Shown: positions 8,573 through 17,175 of the stretch, in pieces
Layout: each line of letters starts with the position of its first letter
Numbering within the stretch: position 1 is the first letter of the stretch
Assembly: GCA_030591685.1 (NCBI GenBank)
Contig: JAUVAX010000017.1
Location: forward strand, 1-45,060
DNA length: 45,060 nt
Reading direction: 5' to 3'
Origin: Pseudobdellovibrionaceae bacterium
GTDB taxonomy: Bacteria; Bdellovibrionota; Bdellovibrionia; Bdellovibrionales; UBA1609
Notes under the pieces: model-generated
Databases searched by the model: none
Told to the model about the DNA's origin: nothing
What the model saw: only the letters and a program-made list of their open reading frames with translations
Translations under genes and position numbers: made by a program

Positions 8573-8874
8573 TCGGTTGCCGCACACCAAATGCCGGCAA
8601 AGTACAGAGTACTTATTGAAAAACCTAAGGTACTATCTGAGGCCAAATCAGCACCAACTGGTCTCATTTAGAGACATAAAAATAATTATTTCACTTCATG
8701 AGTTATCGGTGAATAAGAGCAGAGTAAATGATTACACTTTTTTAAAGTAAACTGTCTATTTTTAAACTGACAGGTGTCAATGAGGTGATCACTTTAAGGG
8801 CTCAGCTCGAACAGACAAAGGCCTCACTTGGCACCCCTTTCGCAACATAAGTAGGTATAACAGGGGGTTATGTT
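8573..8874. other. Intergenic region after the PLD-like gene
   Basis: About 300 bp. The PLD-like reading frame continues past its TAG for 33 codons to TAG 8670-8672, including an ATG at 8592 that would give a 26-residue peptide (MPAKYRVLIEKPKV...). A perfect hairpin (AAGTAC, 3-base loop, GTACTT) sits at 8600-8614 without a T-run. I see no convincing terminator, or promoter for the next gene. Confidence 0.4.
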
Positions 8875-9513
8875 GTGGACCATAAAGATGATGATAATGT
8901 GATTCAGTTTCCGAAAATAAAAAAGCGTAAAAATCAGACTTCTGGAAAGGTTGTTTACGCCTTGGAGCAAAATAAAGTGATGATTTCGGGCTCGTTAATA
9001 TCAATTTTGATAGTCATGTCATTTTTTAGCAATAGTTTTTATAAACAGAACCCTGAGAAACAACATAGAAGCTTAGCCTCAACGAGTGAAACAAACAGGG
9101 ATACTCAGTGGGAGCACAAGTTAGCAAAAAAACTATCTTTAGTTAAAATGAGAGAACTTGCGAGTATGGGCAAACCGCCGAGTCACCTAGATGTATTAAA
9201 GTACGAGGAACTTCAAGGTAAATATATTGTTCGTATAGGCAGAGAGGACAATAAAATTAAAGAAATTATATTTGCCAACTCAATTTCAATTAGTGAAAGG
9301 CCAAAGATGCTTAAAGACCGAGTGGGATTTATTCAAAACCACAAGGTGCTCTTCCCTGAATATGATGAGGTTGTTCCTGTTAAAATTCATGATGACCGAT
9401 CTGGAGAGACATACCAGCTACAAAGGAACAGTAAGAACATCGCCACTGTGGACTTTAGGCTAGATAAGTATGGACATCTATTGCAAATGAACGTCCAGAA
9501 GAGCACTTACTAG
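8875..9513 (+). CDS. Small single-pass membrane protein, unknown
   Basis: A protein of 212 residues from a GTG start preceded by a G-run (AGGGGG) about 8 bases upstream. The ATG at 8870 is in another frame. Residues 1-35 are charged and include VIQFPKIKKRK. One membrane segment follows (about 41-57, ISGSLISILIVMSFFSN). The remaining roughly 150 residues look like a soluble domain with beta-strand character (KYIVRIGREDNKIKEIIFAN); I do not recognise it. Positive-inside charge predicts the soluble domain lies in the periplasm. It is the first gene of a unit with the RDD and rhomboid genes, 45 bp ahead of the RDD gene, so it may be a partner or substrate of the rhomboid protease (inference). Confidence 0.75.
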   Translation: MDHKDDDNVIQFPKIKKRKNQTSGKVVYALEQNKVMISGSLISILIVMSFFSNSFYKQNPEKQHRSLASTSETNRDTQWEHKLAKKLSLVKMRELASMGKPPSHLDVLKYEELQGKYIVRIGREDNKIKEIIFANSISISERPKMLKDRVGFIQNHKVLFPEYDEVVPVKIHDDRSGETYQLQRNSKNIATVDFRLDKYGHLLQMNVQKSTY

Positions 9514-9558
9514 TGCGAAGAGTTTTATAAATGACCGGCTTTTATCCGATATATACTC

Positions 9559-11445
9559 ATGGTATTAGACGATTATTTATTAGCACAGAAATCTAATAAA
9601 TCTAAAATTAATGAGCGCCCCACCAATGGCAATTATATCTTTGCAGATGTGCTTGATAGAATGGCGGCCTTTATAGTGGATTTGTTTTTAATATTTATCC
9701 CTATCATGAAGCTCATCTCTGCGCCATTTAATACAAGTATTTATGATTTAAAATATTTAGGGCAATTGGACCAATTAGATATCCATCGGCTTTGGATTGT
9801 TGGACTCTATGTTTTATGCTATCTGCTTTATCAATCATTTTTCTTGTCAAAGTATGGTGCCACACCAGGAAAGAAAATTTTCAAAATAAAAGTTATTGTT
9901 CTTTTTACCCGCGAAACGCCAGGGGTGTTTAGCTCTATCATTCGCACAGTCTTTATTTTATTTGAGGTGATGATGTTTCCGGTCACTTTATTTATGTTTT
10001 TAACCCATAAAGACCGAAGGATGCTGCATGACCGGGTTGTGGACACAATCACGGTTTCTACAAAGGCTAATTTAGTAAAATCCCACCCTGTTGAGATTTC
10101 ATATGTGAAGGCCATGTACACTTCCTTTTTATTGATGTATTTTATGTTAGCTATTGCACCTGTTTTTATGGGTGGTAGTTTTGAGAGTGTAGCTAAAAAT
10201 AAAACCCCTGATAAGTGTTATAAGCTAGAAAGTTATAATACGCAGGAGTTTTCAAAATATGTGTCAACATTTTTAGCCGGTAAACAAAGTCTTGATTGCT
10301 TTGATGCTAATGCGAGCTTGGCACTAGATATAAAGGAAACAAGGGAGCAAGGCTACGTAGCTAAATTTTTATCAATAAAAAAAGCTAATGGAAGTTTTAA
10401 GCTCCTAAAGAGCTATAAAGACAGGATTTGTAATACAAGCAGCATTGCGTGTAAGGTTGCAGATCATATGCTGTACGGTAAAAGATCAAAAGTAAAGGTA
10501 GAGAAACTATACACTCAAATTCATAGGGCTAGTAAGTCGCCGTTTAATGTTTGGTTACTAGGTAAAATGTTAAAAGAGAACAATTATAAAATGGTGAGTA
10601 GATTCTCTAAAAGAGCTGCCATAGATAGCTCAATTAAGGATTTTTATGGTGCCGCTAAAGTGAAGCTGCTTTGGGCGTTTAAGGACCGGTCAAAATCAAC
10701 TCGATTGGCCAATAAACTTTTTAAAGGAACGTCGTCAGTGGTAACAACAGAGTTAGCTCAGTGGATGTGCTATAAAAAATTAAATGTGTCATGCGCATTA
10801 GCGGAGGCCCCCTCTTGTGAGAAATTTTTGAAAGGGTTTTTGTCTAACCCTTCGACACCCATGAGTGAGCTTACATATATAAAGACGGCTGAGTGTAATG
10901 CACAAGGGGAAGAGCTAGGGCAGGTGTATAGCGACACCTCTAAATTAGTTGAGAACGTTAACTCGAAAATACTATTATATGCATTAAATGCCTTTGATAA
11001 TGGGGAGTTTGAAAAGAGCTTTGGACATTTAAAGACGCTCTTAACATCAGAGACATCTGATGATAATTATAAGAAAGAGGCGGCGTTAAGAATGATTAAC
11101 ATGAGCCTTAACCAAGAGCAGTGGTCAGAGGTTTATGCTTGGTGGCTTTCGGCCCATCATAGCCTTGAGTGGGAGCAGGTGGGCGTGGCACTGCTAGCGA
11201 AGAATAACAAGTTTGGCACCTTTGATGTGGCCGCTAAGATTTCTGTAAGTCTTGAGGGGTACCTCAATCAAACGCCAGGCGTGTTACAACAAATGATCAT
11301 TGCCCACTATTATGCCGGCAATAAACTAAAGGCTGGGCAAATCTATAAAGGTTTTAAAAAGAGTGCCCCGCTCAGGGGTACAGCTAGTGTTGAGAAGCTA
11401 TTTAAAGAGGCCGAAGATCAATTAAAAAAAGGTGGACATAAATGA
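9559..11445 (+). CDS. RDD-domain membrane protein with long helical C-terminus
   Basis: A protein of 628 residues. Residues 30-180 match the RDD family: FADVLDRMAAFIVDLFLIF (Arg and Asp of the first helix), then YGATPGKKIFKIKV and HKDRRMLHDRVVDT. These span about three membrane segments, with a fourth near 195-211. RDD proteins are small membrane proteins, some of them implicated in ion transport. The C-terminal 400 residues are soluble, Cys-bearing in their first part (KCYKLE, SLDCFDA, RICNTSSIACK) and built of repeated helices that look TPR-like. The whole resembles an RDD membrane anchor carrying a large helical-repeat domain. The stop overlaps the rhomboid start by 4 bp (ATGA), so the two are co-translated. 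No clear ribosome-binding site precedes the ATG. Confidence 0.82.
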   Translation: MVLDDYLLAQKSNKSKINERPTNGNYIFADVLDRMAAFIVDLFLIFIPIMKLISAPFNTSIYDLKYLGQLDQLDIHRLWIVGLYVLCYLLYQSFFLSKYGATPGKKIFKIKVIVLFTRETPGVFSSIIRTVFILFEVMMFPVTLFMFLTHKDRRMLHDRVVDTITVSTKANLVKSHPVEISYVKAMYTSFLLMYFMLAIAPVFMGGSFESVAKNKTPDKCYKLESYNTQEFSKYVSTFLAGKQSLDCFDANASLALDIKETREQGYVAKFLSIKKANGSFKLLKSYKDRICNTSSIACKVADHMLYGKRSKVKVEKLYTQIHRASKSPFNVWLLGKMLKENNYKMVSRFSKRAAIDSSIKDFYGAAKVKLLWAFKDRSKSTRLANKLFKGTSSVVTTELAQWMCYKKLNVSCALAEAPSCEKFLKGFLSNPSTPMSELTYIKTAECNAQGEELGQVYSDTSKLVENVNSKILLYALNAFDNGEFEKSFGHLKTLLTSETSDDNYKKEAALRMINMSLNQEQWSEVYAWWLSAHHSLEWEQVGVALLAKNNKFGTFDVAAKISVSLEGYLNQTPGVLQQMIIAHYYAGNKLKAGQIYKGFKKSAPLRGTASVEKLFKEAEDQLKKGGHK

Positions 11446-12425
11446 ACGTTCCTTTTTTAATCCCTTTTTTGAAAGGTTTTATGCGGTTTTCAAAGGCTCC
11501 GATCACTTGGTGTATTGTTTATTTGAATATTGTTGTCTATATCATGACGGGAACAAATACATCTACGGTAACAGAAGGCTGGAGTGACCTTGTTAAAGAT
11601 AAGCAAGTACTCAAAGTACAAGGTCGCCTTTATATGGATTTTATAAATAACCACCCGGAACAGTACGAGGGTGTCGTAAAACAATTTGCTCAAAGGGCTA
11701 GAGACGGCGAGGTGCATTTAATTAAACAGCTCGCTTCATTTTCGTTTACAGATAAACTATTTATATCAGTAGCTACAAAGGGGCTTGTGGCCAGCGATGC
11801 AGTGGCTTACGGGTGGTGGCAGAAGCAATTTTTAGAGCAAAAAAATAAGTTCTCTGAGCTCCCTCGTAATGTTTTGTCGGTAAAAGGTGTTGGACCCAAT
11901 TTAATATCTTGGGTGACGTATCAGTTTGTACATGCCGACATTATCCACTTACTGATTAATATGATTTTTGTATTAATTTTTGGAGCTTACTTGGAGCGCT
12001 TTCTTGGGAGCTTTAGGTTTTTAATGGTGTACTTGTTCTCTGGATTTATTGCAGCAGGGGTGTTTTTAACGTTTAATGACATAACATTAGCCCCTTTAAT
12101 GGGAGCCAGTGGGTCGTTAAGTGGTGTTATGGCCTTTTTATGTATTATACTTTGGAAGAGGCCAATAAAGTTTTTTTACATTTTAATGATCCCTATAAGG
12201 CGGTACATGGGGGTTGTAAAGTTACCAGCGTGGGTGGCTTTTGCATTGTTAATCATTAATGACTTGTCCGGTTTTTTATCTAAACCTCAGATGTTTGTTG
12301 AGGTGGCCTATAGTGCTCACTTAGGGGGAGCGTTTATAGGGACAGTTTTAGCTGTATTATATATTGCGGTTAAAAGAGCTGAGCGTTCTAGAGTATTGGT
12401 GGCTCAAAAAATTCACAAGCTCTGA
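11442..12425 (+). CDS. Rhomboid-family intramembrane serine protease
   Basis: A protein of 327 residues. The rhomboid core runs from about residue 155 to 320: HADIIHLLINM (His 169, Asn 173 of the oxyanion hole), LMGASGSLSGVMAF with the GxSG nucleophile (Ser 223), and YSAHLGGAFIG with the partner His 293. Rhomboids cut membrane-anchored substrates inside the bilayer. Before the core is a first membrane segment (20-37) and an inserted soluble loop of about 110 residues (41-150), larger than in the simplest bacterial rhomboids. The gene is translationally coupled to the RDD gene upstream. The single-pass protein at 8875-9513 is an obvious candidate substrate by neighbourhood. It converges on putA with only 20 bp between. 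Confidence 0.93.
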   Translation: MNVPFLIPFLKGFMRFSKAPITWCIVYLNIVVYIMTGTNTSTVTEGWSDLVKDKQVLKVQGRLYMDFINNHPEQYEGVVKQFAQRARDGEVHLIKQLASFSFTDKLFISVATKGLVASDAVAYGWWQKQFLEQKNKFSELPRNVLSVKGVGPNLISWVTYQFVHADIIHLLINMIFVLIFGAYLERFLGSFRFLMVYLFSGFIAAGVFLTFNDITLAPLMGASGSLSGVMAFLCIILWKRPIKFFYILMIPIRRYMGVVKLPAWVAFALLIINDLSGFLSKPQMFVEVAYSAHLGGAFIGTVLAVLYIAVKRAERSRVLVAQKIHKL

Positions 12426-12445
12426 GAGTCGTAAAAAAATAAAAA

Positions 12446-15400
12446 TTAACTTTCGTCTAATGGAGCGAATCCACGTCTCATAGTGTTTTCGGTAATTACT
12501 TTTGGATTTACAAACTGTAAAAGGTAGTCAGGCCCTCCGGCCTTAGAGCCAACCCCTGACATTTTATACCCCCCAAAGGGGTGTCTATCGACAACAGCTC
12601 CTGTAATGGACCTATTTATGTATAGGTTGCCGACTTCGAGCTGCTGCTTGACGAGCTCAATGTTACCTGGGCTTCTAGAGAATATGCCGCCAGTTAAGGC
12701 GTACTCGGTAGAGTTTGAGACTTTGATGGCCTCATTAATATCTGTGACCTTGATAATAGCCAGTACGGGGCCAAAAATTTCACTTTGTGCGAGCTCACTA
12801 TATGGGTCTACATCTGTAAATATAGTGGGGGGGATAAAGTAGCCTTGCTCTGGTGCTGATCCCTGAAAGGCAAGGGTGGATAATTGCTTTGATTTTTCGA
12901 TGATAGCTTGTATTCGTGTAAAAGAGACTTCATCCACTACAGCGCCGACAAAAGAGTGGGGGTGCTCTGAGGGGAGTACCTTTAGGCTTTTAGCGGCTTC
13001 AATAATTCGTTCAACAAAATTATCATAAGCCTCTTTAAGTACAATCACTCGGCTGCAGGCAGAGCACTTTTGCCCCTGAAAGGCAAAGGCTGAGTAAAGT
13101 ACTTGAGAGACGGCTTCGTCTAAGTCAGCATCGTTATCAATAATTGTGGCGTTTTTACCGCCCATTTCAATAATGCATTTTTTTATATTTTGTTGCCCCG
13201 GTAATATTGTACCGGCTTTTTTGATGATCTCTAGACCAACATTTTTAGAGCCTGTAAAGGCGATAATATCAATTTCTTTTTTACTGGTTAAGTAAGCACC
13301 GATTTCGTTGCCAATTCCGGGTAAAAAGTTGACGACACCATTTGGTACTCCAGCCTGAATTAAACGTTTCATAAGTTCATAGGCGATAAGAGTGCTTTGC
13401 TCGGCGGGCTTCATGATGACAGTGTTTCCGGTGACGAGGCTAGCGACAGTCATTCCCGTAAGAATAGCGAGTGGAAAGTTCCATGGGGCAACGACTAAAC
13501 TGACCCCCTTGGCTTGATATTGGTAAAAGCTATTTTCGCCCATGACATGGCCCGTTTTTTGGGGGGCCGCAAGCTTGTGCATTTGAAAGGCATAGTAGCG
13601 GCAAAAGTCGATGGCCTCTGTCACATCACCATCAGCTTCGCTCCATGCCTTGCCTGACTCTAAGGTCATTAGAGCCGCTAATTCAAAACGATCTTTTTTT
13701 AATATATCAGCGAGTTTATTTATTACTTCGCAGCGTTTTTCAGGGGGCGTTTGGGACCAAGAAGTTTTGTTATCTATGGCTGATGCTAAGGCCTCATCGG
13801 CCTCTTTTGTGCTCCCAATATAAAATTCACCCAGTGATTTTTTATCACAGGGGTTGATGCTTTTAAGTGTGCGATCTGTTTTGACGGCCTGTCCATTTAT
13901 GATAAGGGGGCAGGGGTCTGAAGTTTTTGTTTTTACTTGAGCCAGAGCTTTGGCGTACTGGTGGCGATGGGCCGGAAGTGTAAAGTCTAATAGGGGCTCA
14001 TTTTCAAAACCAGGGTGGGGCACGTAATCACCTTGAGATGTAATGAGGTTCGTATTTGGGTTTTTTAAAAGTAGATCTACATTTACATTGTCGGCAAATT
14101 TAGATTTTAAAAAAGATTGGTTTGACGTGTTTTCGAGTAATCGTCGAACCAGGTAGGCCATGCCGGGGATGAGTTGACCAACAGTGGCGTATTCGCGGAC
14201 TCGGTAGCCCATGTTGAGGAGAGCTAGTTTTATGGGTTCAGCCATCCCGTAGAGCATTTGTATTTCAAGTGCATTTTTAGGTAAGCCGAGCTTTTCAGCC
14301 ATACAAATACTGGCGGCAATGCTTCGTACATTGTGCGAGCCTACGGCCAGCTTTATTTTGGGGTAGTTTTTTAAAATCAGCTCTGCGCATCGCTCATAAT
14401 TGGCGTCGGACTCTTGTTTTATGGTGTATACAGGGTTAGGCCAGCCGTGTTGGTTTGATAAAATACTCTCATAGTCCCAGTAAGCCCCTTTTACAAGCCT
14501 TACAGTGATAGGGAGGGCCCGGTCTTTAGTGAAACTTAAGAGATCATTTATGTCTGAATAACTGTCGCGCAGATAGGCCTGTATGACAATGCCCCAGTGG
14601 GGGTAGTCTTTGTACCTGTCATCACTGAGTATTTTTTTAAACACATCAAGAGTTAGGTTTTTGTGATGAAAGCTCTCCATATCAATGTTGATAAAAGTAT
14701 TTGTTTTTATAGCTAAATCTAAAATGGGGCTGAGCCGTTTTATGAGCTCTTGGATGGACGTATCCCAAGCTGTTTCTTTAATTTGAGAGTAGAGAGAGGT
14801 TAGTTTTATCGACACGTTAACAGCAGGTAAGTCACCCATGCTGTCGGTGTCTATTAGTGGGTTTTGGGACCAAGATTTTGACTGAGTGTGCAGGGCTTGA
14901 ATGAGTTCAAGGTATCTTTTTTGATAATCAAGAGCCTCTTTTTGGGATAAAGTGGCTTCACCTAGTAAGTCTACGGTGAACCCAAGAGAGTTTTTACGGT
15001 TTTGAGAGAGAGTTTTTATGGCCTCTTCAGGGGTGGAGCCTGTGATAAACATTTTGGCCATTTGCTCGATATTTTTTTTAATAGCTTTTGCTAACAATCC
15101 TGGGGCCAGTGAGCCTATGCCAAGCCCGGCAGAGAAGAAAGAGGTGAAGTCTGTGTTTTTTTCGCCCTTAAGGTCGCTGAAGTACTCCTTAAGGTGCTTG
15201 GAGACCTCTTGGCTTGTGTTTAGCGTTGGCAGTACATCAACAAACCGAAACATCTGGACTTTGAAGGCTTCGTTTTTCATGCTCCAGTCCATAATGCGTG
15301 AGTACCAGTAGTCTTTGCTAAAAAAAGTTTTTGCCTTAACTGACTCAGACTTAGTGAAAATCTCTTTGCCGAGATCTAAAATAACTTGGTCGAGCTCATG

Positions 15401-15496
15401 GTCGATAATAGAGGTTGAATGGCTCATTGGCCCCCCATGGATATTTGGTTGAACAGCTGTTGAGTTTTGAAAATTAGAGGTATCAATTTTTTGCAT
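12446..15496 (-). CDS. putA: Bifunctional proline dehydrogenase / P5C dehydrogenase
   Basis: A protein of 1016 residues that oxidises proline to glutamate in two steps. The N-terminal half is the FAD-dependent proline dehydrogenase barrel: RLVKGAYWDYE, VGSHNVRSI, EIQMLYGMAEPIK and REYATVGQLIPGM, ending with the substrate-binding Arg pair in YLVRRLLENTSN. The C-terminal half is an aldehyde dehydrogenase: WNFPLAILTGM, FTGSKNVGLEII, the general base in IIEMGGKN (Glu 777) and the nucleophile in GQKCSAC (Cys 811). Their 34-residue spacing is normal. The length fits the short PutA type without the DNA-binding domain of the E. coli protein, so it should not repress its own gene. The start ATG has GGAG upstream. 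Transcribed alone. Confidence 0.97.
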   Translation of the reverse strand: MQKIDTSNFQNSTAVQPNIHGGPMSHSTSIIDHELDQVILDLGKEIFTKSESVKAKTFFSKDYWYSRIMDWSMKNEAFKVQMFRFVDVLPTLNTSQEVSKHLKEYFSDLKGEKNTDFTSFFSAGLGIGSLAPGLLAKAIKKNIEQMAKMFITGSTPEEAIKTLSQNRKNSLGFTVDLLGEATLSQKEALDYQKRYLELIQALHTQSKSWSQNPLIDTDSMGDLPAVNVSIKLTSLYSQIKETAWDTSIQELIKRLSPILDLAIKTNTFINIDMESFHHKNLTLDVFKKILSDDRYKDYPHWGIVIQAYLRDSYSDINDLLSFTKDRALPITVRLVKGAYWDYESILSNQHGWPNPVYTIKQESDANYERCAELILKNYPKIKLAVGSHNVRSIAASICMAEKLGLPKNALEIQMLYGMAEPIKLALLNMGYRVREYATVGQLIPGMAYLVRRLLENTSNQSFLKSKFADNVNVDLLLKNPNTNLITSQGDYVPHPGFENEPLLDFTLPAHRHQYAKALAQVKTKTSDPCPLIINGQAVKTDRTLKSINPCDKKSLGEFYIGSTKEADEALASAIDNKTSWSQTPPEKRCEVINKLADILKKDRFELAALMTLESGKAWSEADGDVTEAIDFCRYYAFQMHKLAAPQKTGHVMGENSFYQYQAKGVSLVVAPWNFPLAILTGMTVASLVTGNTVIMKPAEQSTLIAYELMKRLIQAGVPNGVVNFLPGIGNEIGAYLTSKKEIDIIAFTGSKNVGLEIIKKAGTILPGQQNIKKCIIEMGGKNATIIDNDADLDEAVSQVLYSAFAFQGQKCSACSRVIVLKEAYDNFVERIIEAAKSLKVLPSEHPHSFVGAVVDEVSFTRIQAIIEKSKQLSTLAFQGSAPEQGYFIPPTIFTDVDPYSELAQSEIFGPVLAIIKVTDINEAIKVSNSTEYALTGGIFSRSPGNIELVKQQLEVGNLYINRSITGAVVDRHPFGGYKMSGVGSKAGGPDYLLQFVNPKVITENTMRRGFAPLDES

Positions 15497-15901
15497 GAAG
15501 TCTCCAAAGTAGGGAGTGTAAGCCTTGTATTATCTAATGGTGCTAATGGGCCTAAAAATCAAGAACATTTCATGAAAAAAAGACTAAATTATGGTGCTTA
15601 CATAGGTTTTTGTGGGGCCGTTAGTTAAAATTTGGGCTTAAAAAAAAAGCACTTTTTAATAACCATTTCGAGCAAAAAGTCCCATGAGCTGAGAGTGGAG
15701 GGGCTAAAACACATTACTTGCTATGGCTTAAAGGTGTTGATGTTTAAAGTATATAGGATTAGCGTATACAGATAGGGTCATTTTTTTAAAAAACTTAAGC
15801 TTTTAGTTAAGGGTTTATTAAGTTTTTGCGAATTAAAAATGAAGCGTTGCGTTTTTTAAGAGGTTATATAATGTGCCTTTTTTTACACTTGGAGGAGCCC
15901 C
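15497..15901. promoter_or_regulatory. Divergent intergenic region with TATAAT box before the response regulator
   Basis: About 400 bp between putA (minus) and the response regulator (plus). A perfect TATAAT stands at 15867-15872 and a strong Shine-Dalgarno GGAGGA at 15891-15896, ten and five bases ahead of their expected positions for transcription and the ATG at 15902. No good -35 lies 16-18 bp upstream of TATAAT (TTGCGT is only 14 bp away), so an activator may be needed. Nothing else in the stretch looks coding. Confidence 0.45.
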
Positions 15902-16579
15902 ATGCCTAAGGTTTTAGTTGTTGATGATGAGTTAGAGGTTCGAGACTTTTTGGTATCAACTCTCACTAGTGAAAGCTTTGAAGTTTTGGGCATTGAAAAT
16001 GGAAGTACTCTTCTTGATGTTTTAAAGAATTTTAATCCTGACATTATTTTAATGGACTACAAAATGCCTGGGCCTAATGGTGTTGAGCTTGTTAAGCAAG
16101 TCAGGGGTTATTCAGAGTATAAGGCGCTGCCGATTATAATGGTCACAGGTGTTGATGGCGAAGATGAGAAAGTTCAAGCCCTCGAGGTGGGTGCTGATGA
16201 TTATGTTGTAAAGCCATTTTTACCTAAAGTGTTAGGAGCTCGTATCAGAGCCGTATTGAGGAGATCAGTAGATTCTCAAGGAGCTCCGGATAAGCTTGAG
16301 GTGGCCGGCTTGGTGATTGATTTAAAGTCTCACAAGGTGTTTTTAGATAGCGCAGAAATTCATTTAACGCTAACTGAGTTTAAAATACTAACAGAGCTTT
16401 TGAAGCAAAAAAGCGAGGTGCTCTCAAGGGACAAGTTAAGACAATCCGCCTTGGGTAATTTAAATGTCACAGACCGAACCATTGATGTGCACATGGCCTC
16501 GTTGAGAAAAAAACTAGCTCACCTCGGAGACTCCATTGAAACGGTCAGGGGTGTTGGTTATAGGTTCGAAGCCAAGTAG
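15902..16579 (+). CDS. OmpR/PhoB-type response regulator (orphan)
   Basis: A protein of 225 residues. The receiver domain (1-118) has the acidic pair DD (8-9), phosphoacceptor Asp 52 in IILMDYKMPG, Thr 82 in VTGVDG and Lys 104 in YVVKPF. The C-terminal winged helix (about 130-224) has the OmpR-family pattern LTLTEFKILTELL, DRTIDVHMASLRKKL and ETVRGVGYRF. It is therefore a DNA-binding transcription factor activated by phosphorylation. No histidine kinase gene is adjacent, so its partner lies elsewhere. It carries a strong Shine-Dalgarno. Its position beside putA does not by itself show that it controls proline use. Confidence 0.95.
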   Translation: MPKVLVVDDELEVRDFLVSTLTSESFEVLGIENGSTLLDVLKNFNPDIILMDYKMPGPNGVELVKQVRGYSEYKALPIIMVTGVDGEDEKVQALEVGADDYVVKPFLPKVLGARIRAVLRRSVDSQGAPDKLEVAGLVIDLKSHKVFLDSAEIHLTLTEFKILTELLKQKSEVLSRDKLRQSALGNLNVTDRTIDVHMASLRKKLAHLGDSIETVRGVGYRFEAK

Positions 16580-16776
16580 TGCAAAAATAACCACACCTAT
16601 AATAAATACTTATATTTGGTAGTTAAAGCATCACTGTGTTGGTTTTGAGGTGTCATATTGCACCGGCGTGAAAACAATTTCTTATGACTTAAAGCTCTTA
16701 AAATGTATTTAAAGTCACTTGGCTGTCAATATGGCTCCAAAAAGTTGGCCTTCTTTTTGCTCTATACTAGGTTTAA

Positions 16777-16920
16777 GAGGCGCACAAAAAGCCGCCCTTT
16801 AAACTCAGGCTCCCCACCACAGTCGTGGTACTCTTAGAGCCTACAAGCCCCGCCCCACCGCCCCACCTGACCACTGGGGGAGCTAAAAAGCTCCCACCCA
16901 GCCCCGCCTCCCTTTTTTTT
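16777..16920 (+). ncRNA. Candidate structured, C-rich small RNA
   Basis: This 144-base stretch is far richer in G+C than its surroundings and looks like a self-contained RNA gene. A TATACT -10-like box (16763-16768) sits about 8 bases before the proposed 5' end. GAGGCG (16777-16782) can pair with CGCCTC (16905-16910) to close the molecule, and T8 (16913-16920) follows. Inside are AGGCTC/GAGCCT (16807-16812 with 16837-16842) enclosing CCAC/GTGG, and a strong hairpin CTGGGGGAGC with GCTCC-CA-CCCAG (16874-16901). The stretch between them is unpaired and C-rich (CCCCGCCCCACCGCCCC), as in small RNAs that bind ribosome-binding sites. It does not match 4.5S, tmRNA, RNase P or c-di-GMP riboswitch motifs. 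No coding frame fits it. No -35 is evident. Confidence 0.5.
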
Positions 16921-17175
16921 GAGTGACGGAGCCTTTTCTTTCTTTAGCAATTCCTTTTCTCCTAATATTCTCTCGCGCCATGTTAAACTCATTGGGATAA
17001 GTTGTGATATTAAAAAAGAGCCTAAATGGTTAATTCAATGAAGCTTTTGACAAGGAAATCCAGAGAATTATTCATATTGGAGTACCTCAACTGCGCCCAT
17101 GGTCAACCAAGACCAGTTGAACAAAATACTTTAATGCTGTAGTTCACCAGTAATTAAAGGTTCAAGGGGGGAAAT
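16921..17175 (+). promoter_or_regulatory. Leader region of the S33 peptidase gene
   Basis: A perfect -35 box TTGACA lies at 17047-17052, but the matching -10 is weak (TATTCA at 17069-17074). A bulged hairpin follows at 17087-17120: TCAAC...GTTGA outside, TGGTC...GACCA inside, with a 6-base loop. It could be an operator or a leader structure. A Shine-Dalgarno (AAGGGGGGA) precedes the ATG at 17176. Confidence 0.35.

Noticed and set aside
8535-8750. 71-codon frame overlapping the PLD-like gene end
   Set aside because: It starts inside the PLD-like gene in another frame, has no ribosome-binding site, and its translation lacks protein-like pattern.
16558-16602. Inverted repeat TTATAGGT/ACCTATAA at the response regulator stop codon
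   Set aside because: The loop is about 29 bases and no T-run follows, so it is a poor terminator and probably chance.
16777-16920. Reading the GC-rich RNA as 4.5S, tmRNA, RNase P RNA or a c-di-GMP riboswitch
   Set aside because: None of their conserved core sequences could be found on either strand; it stays an unassigned candidate.
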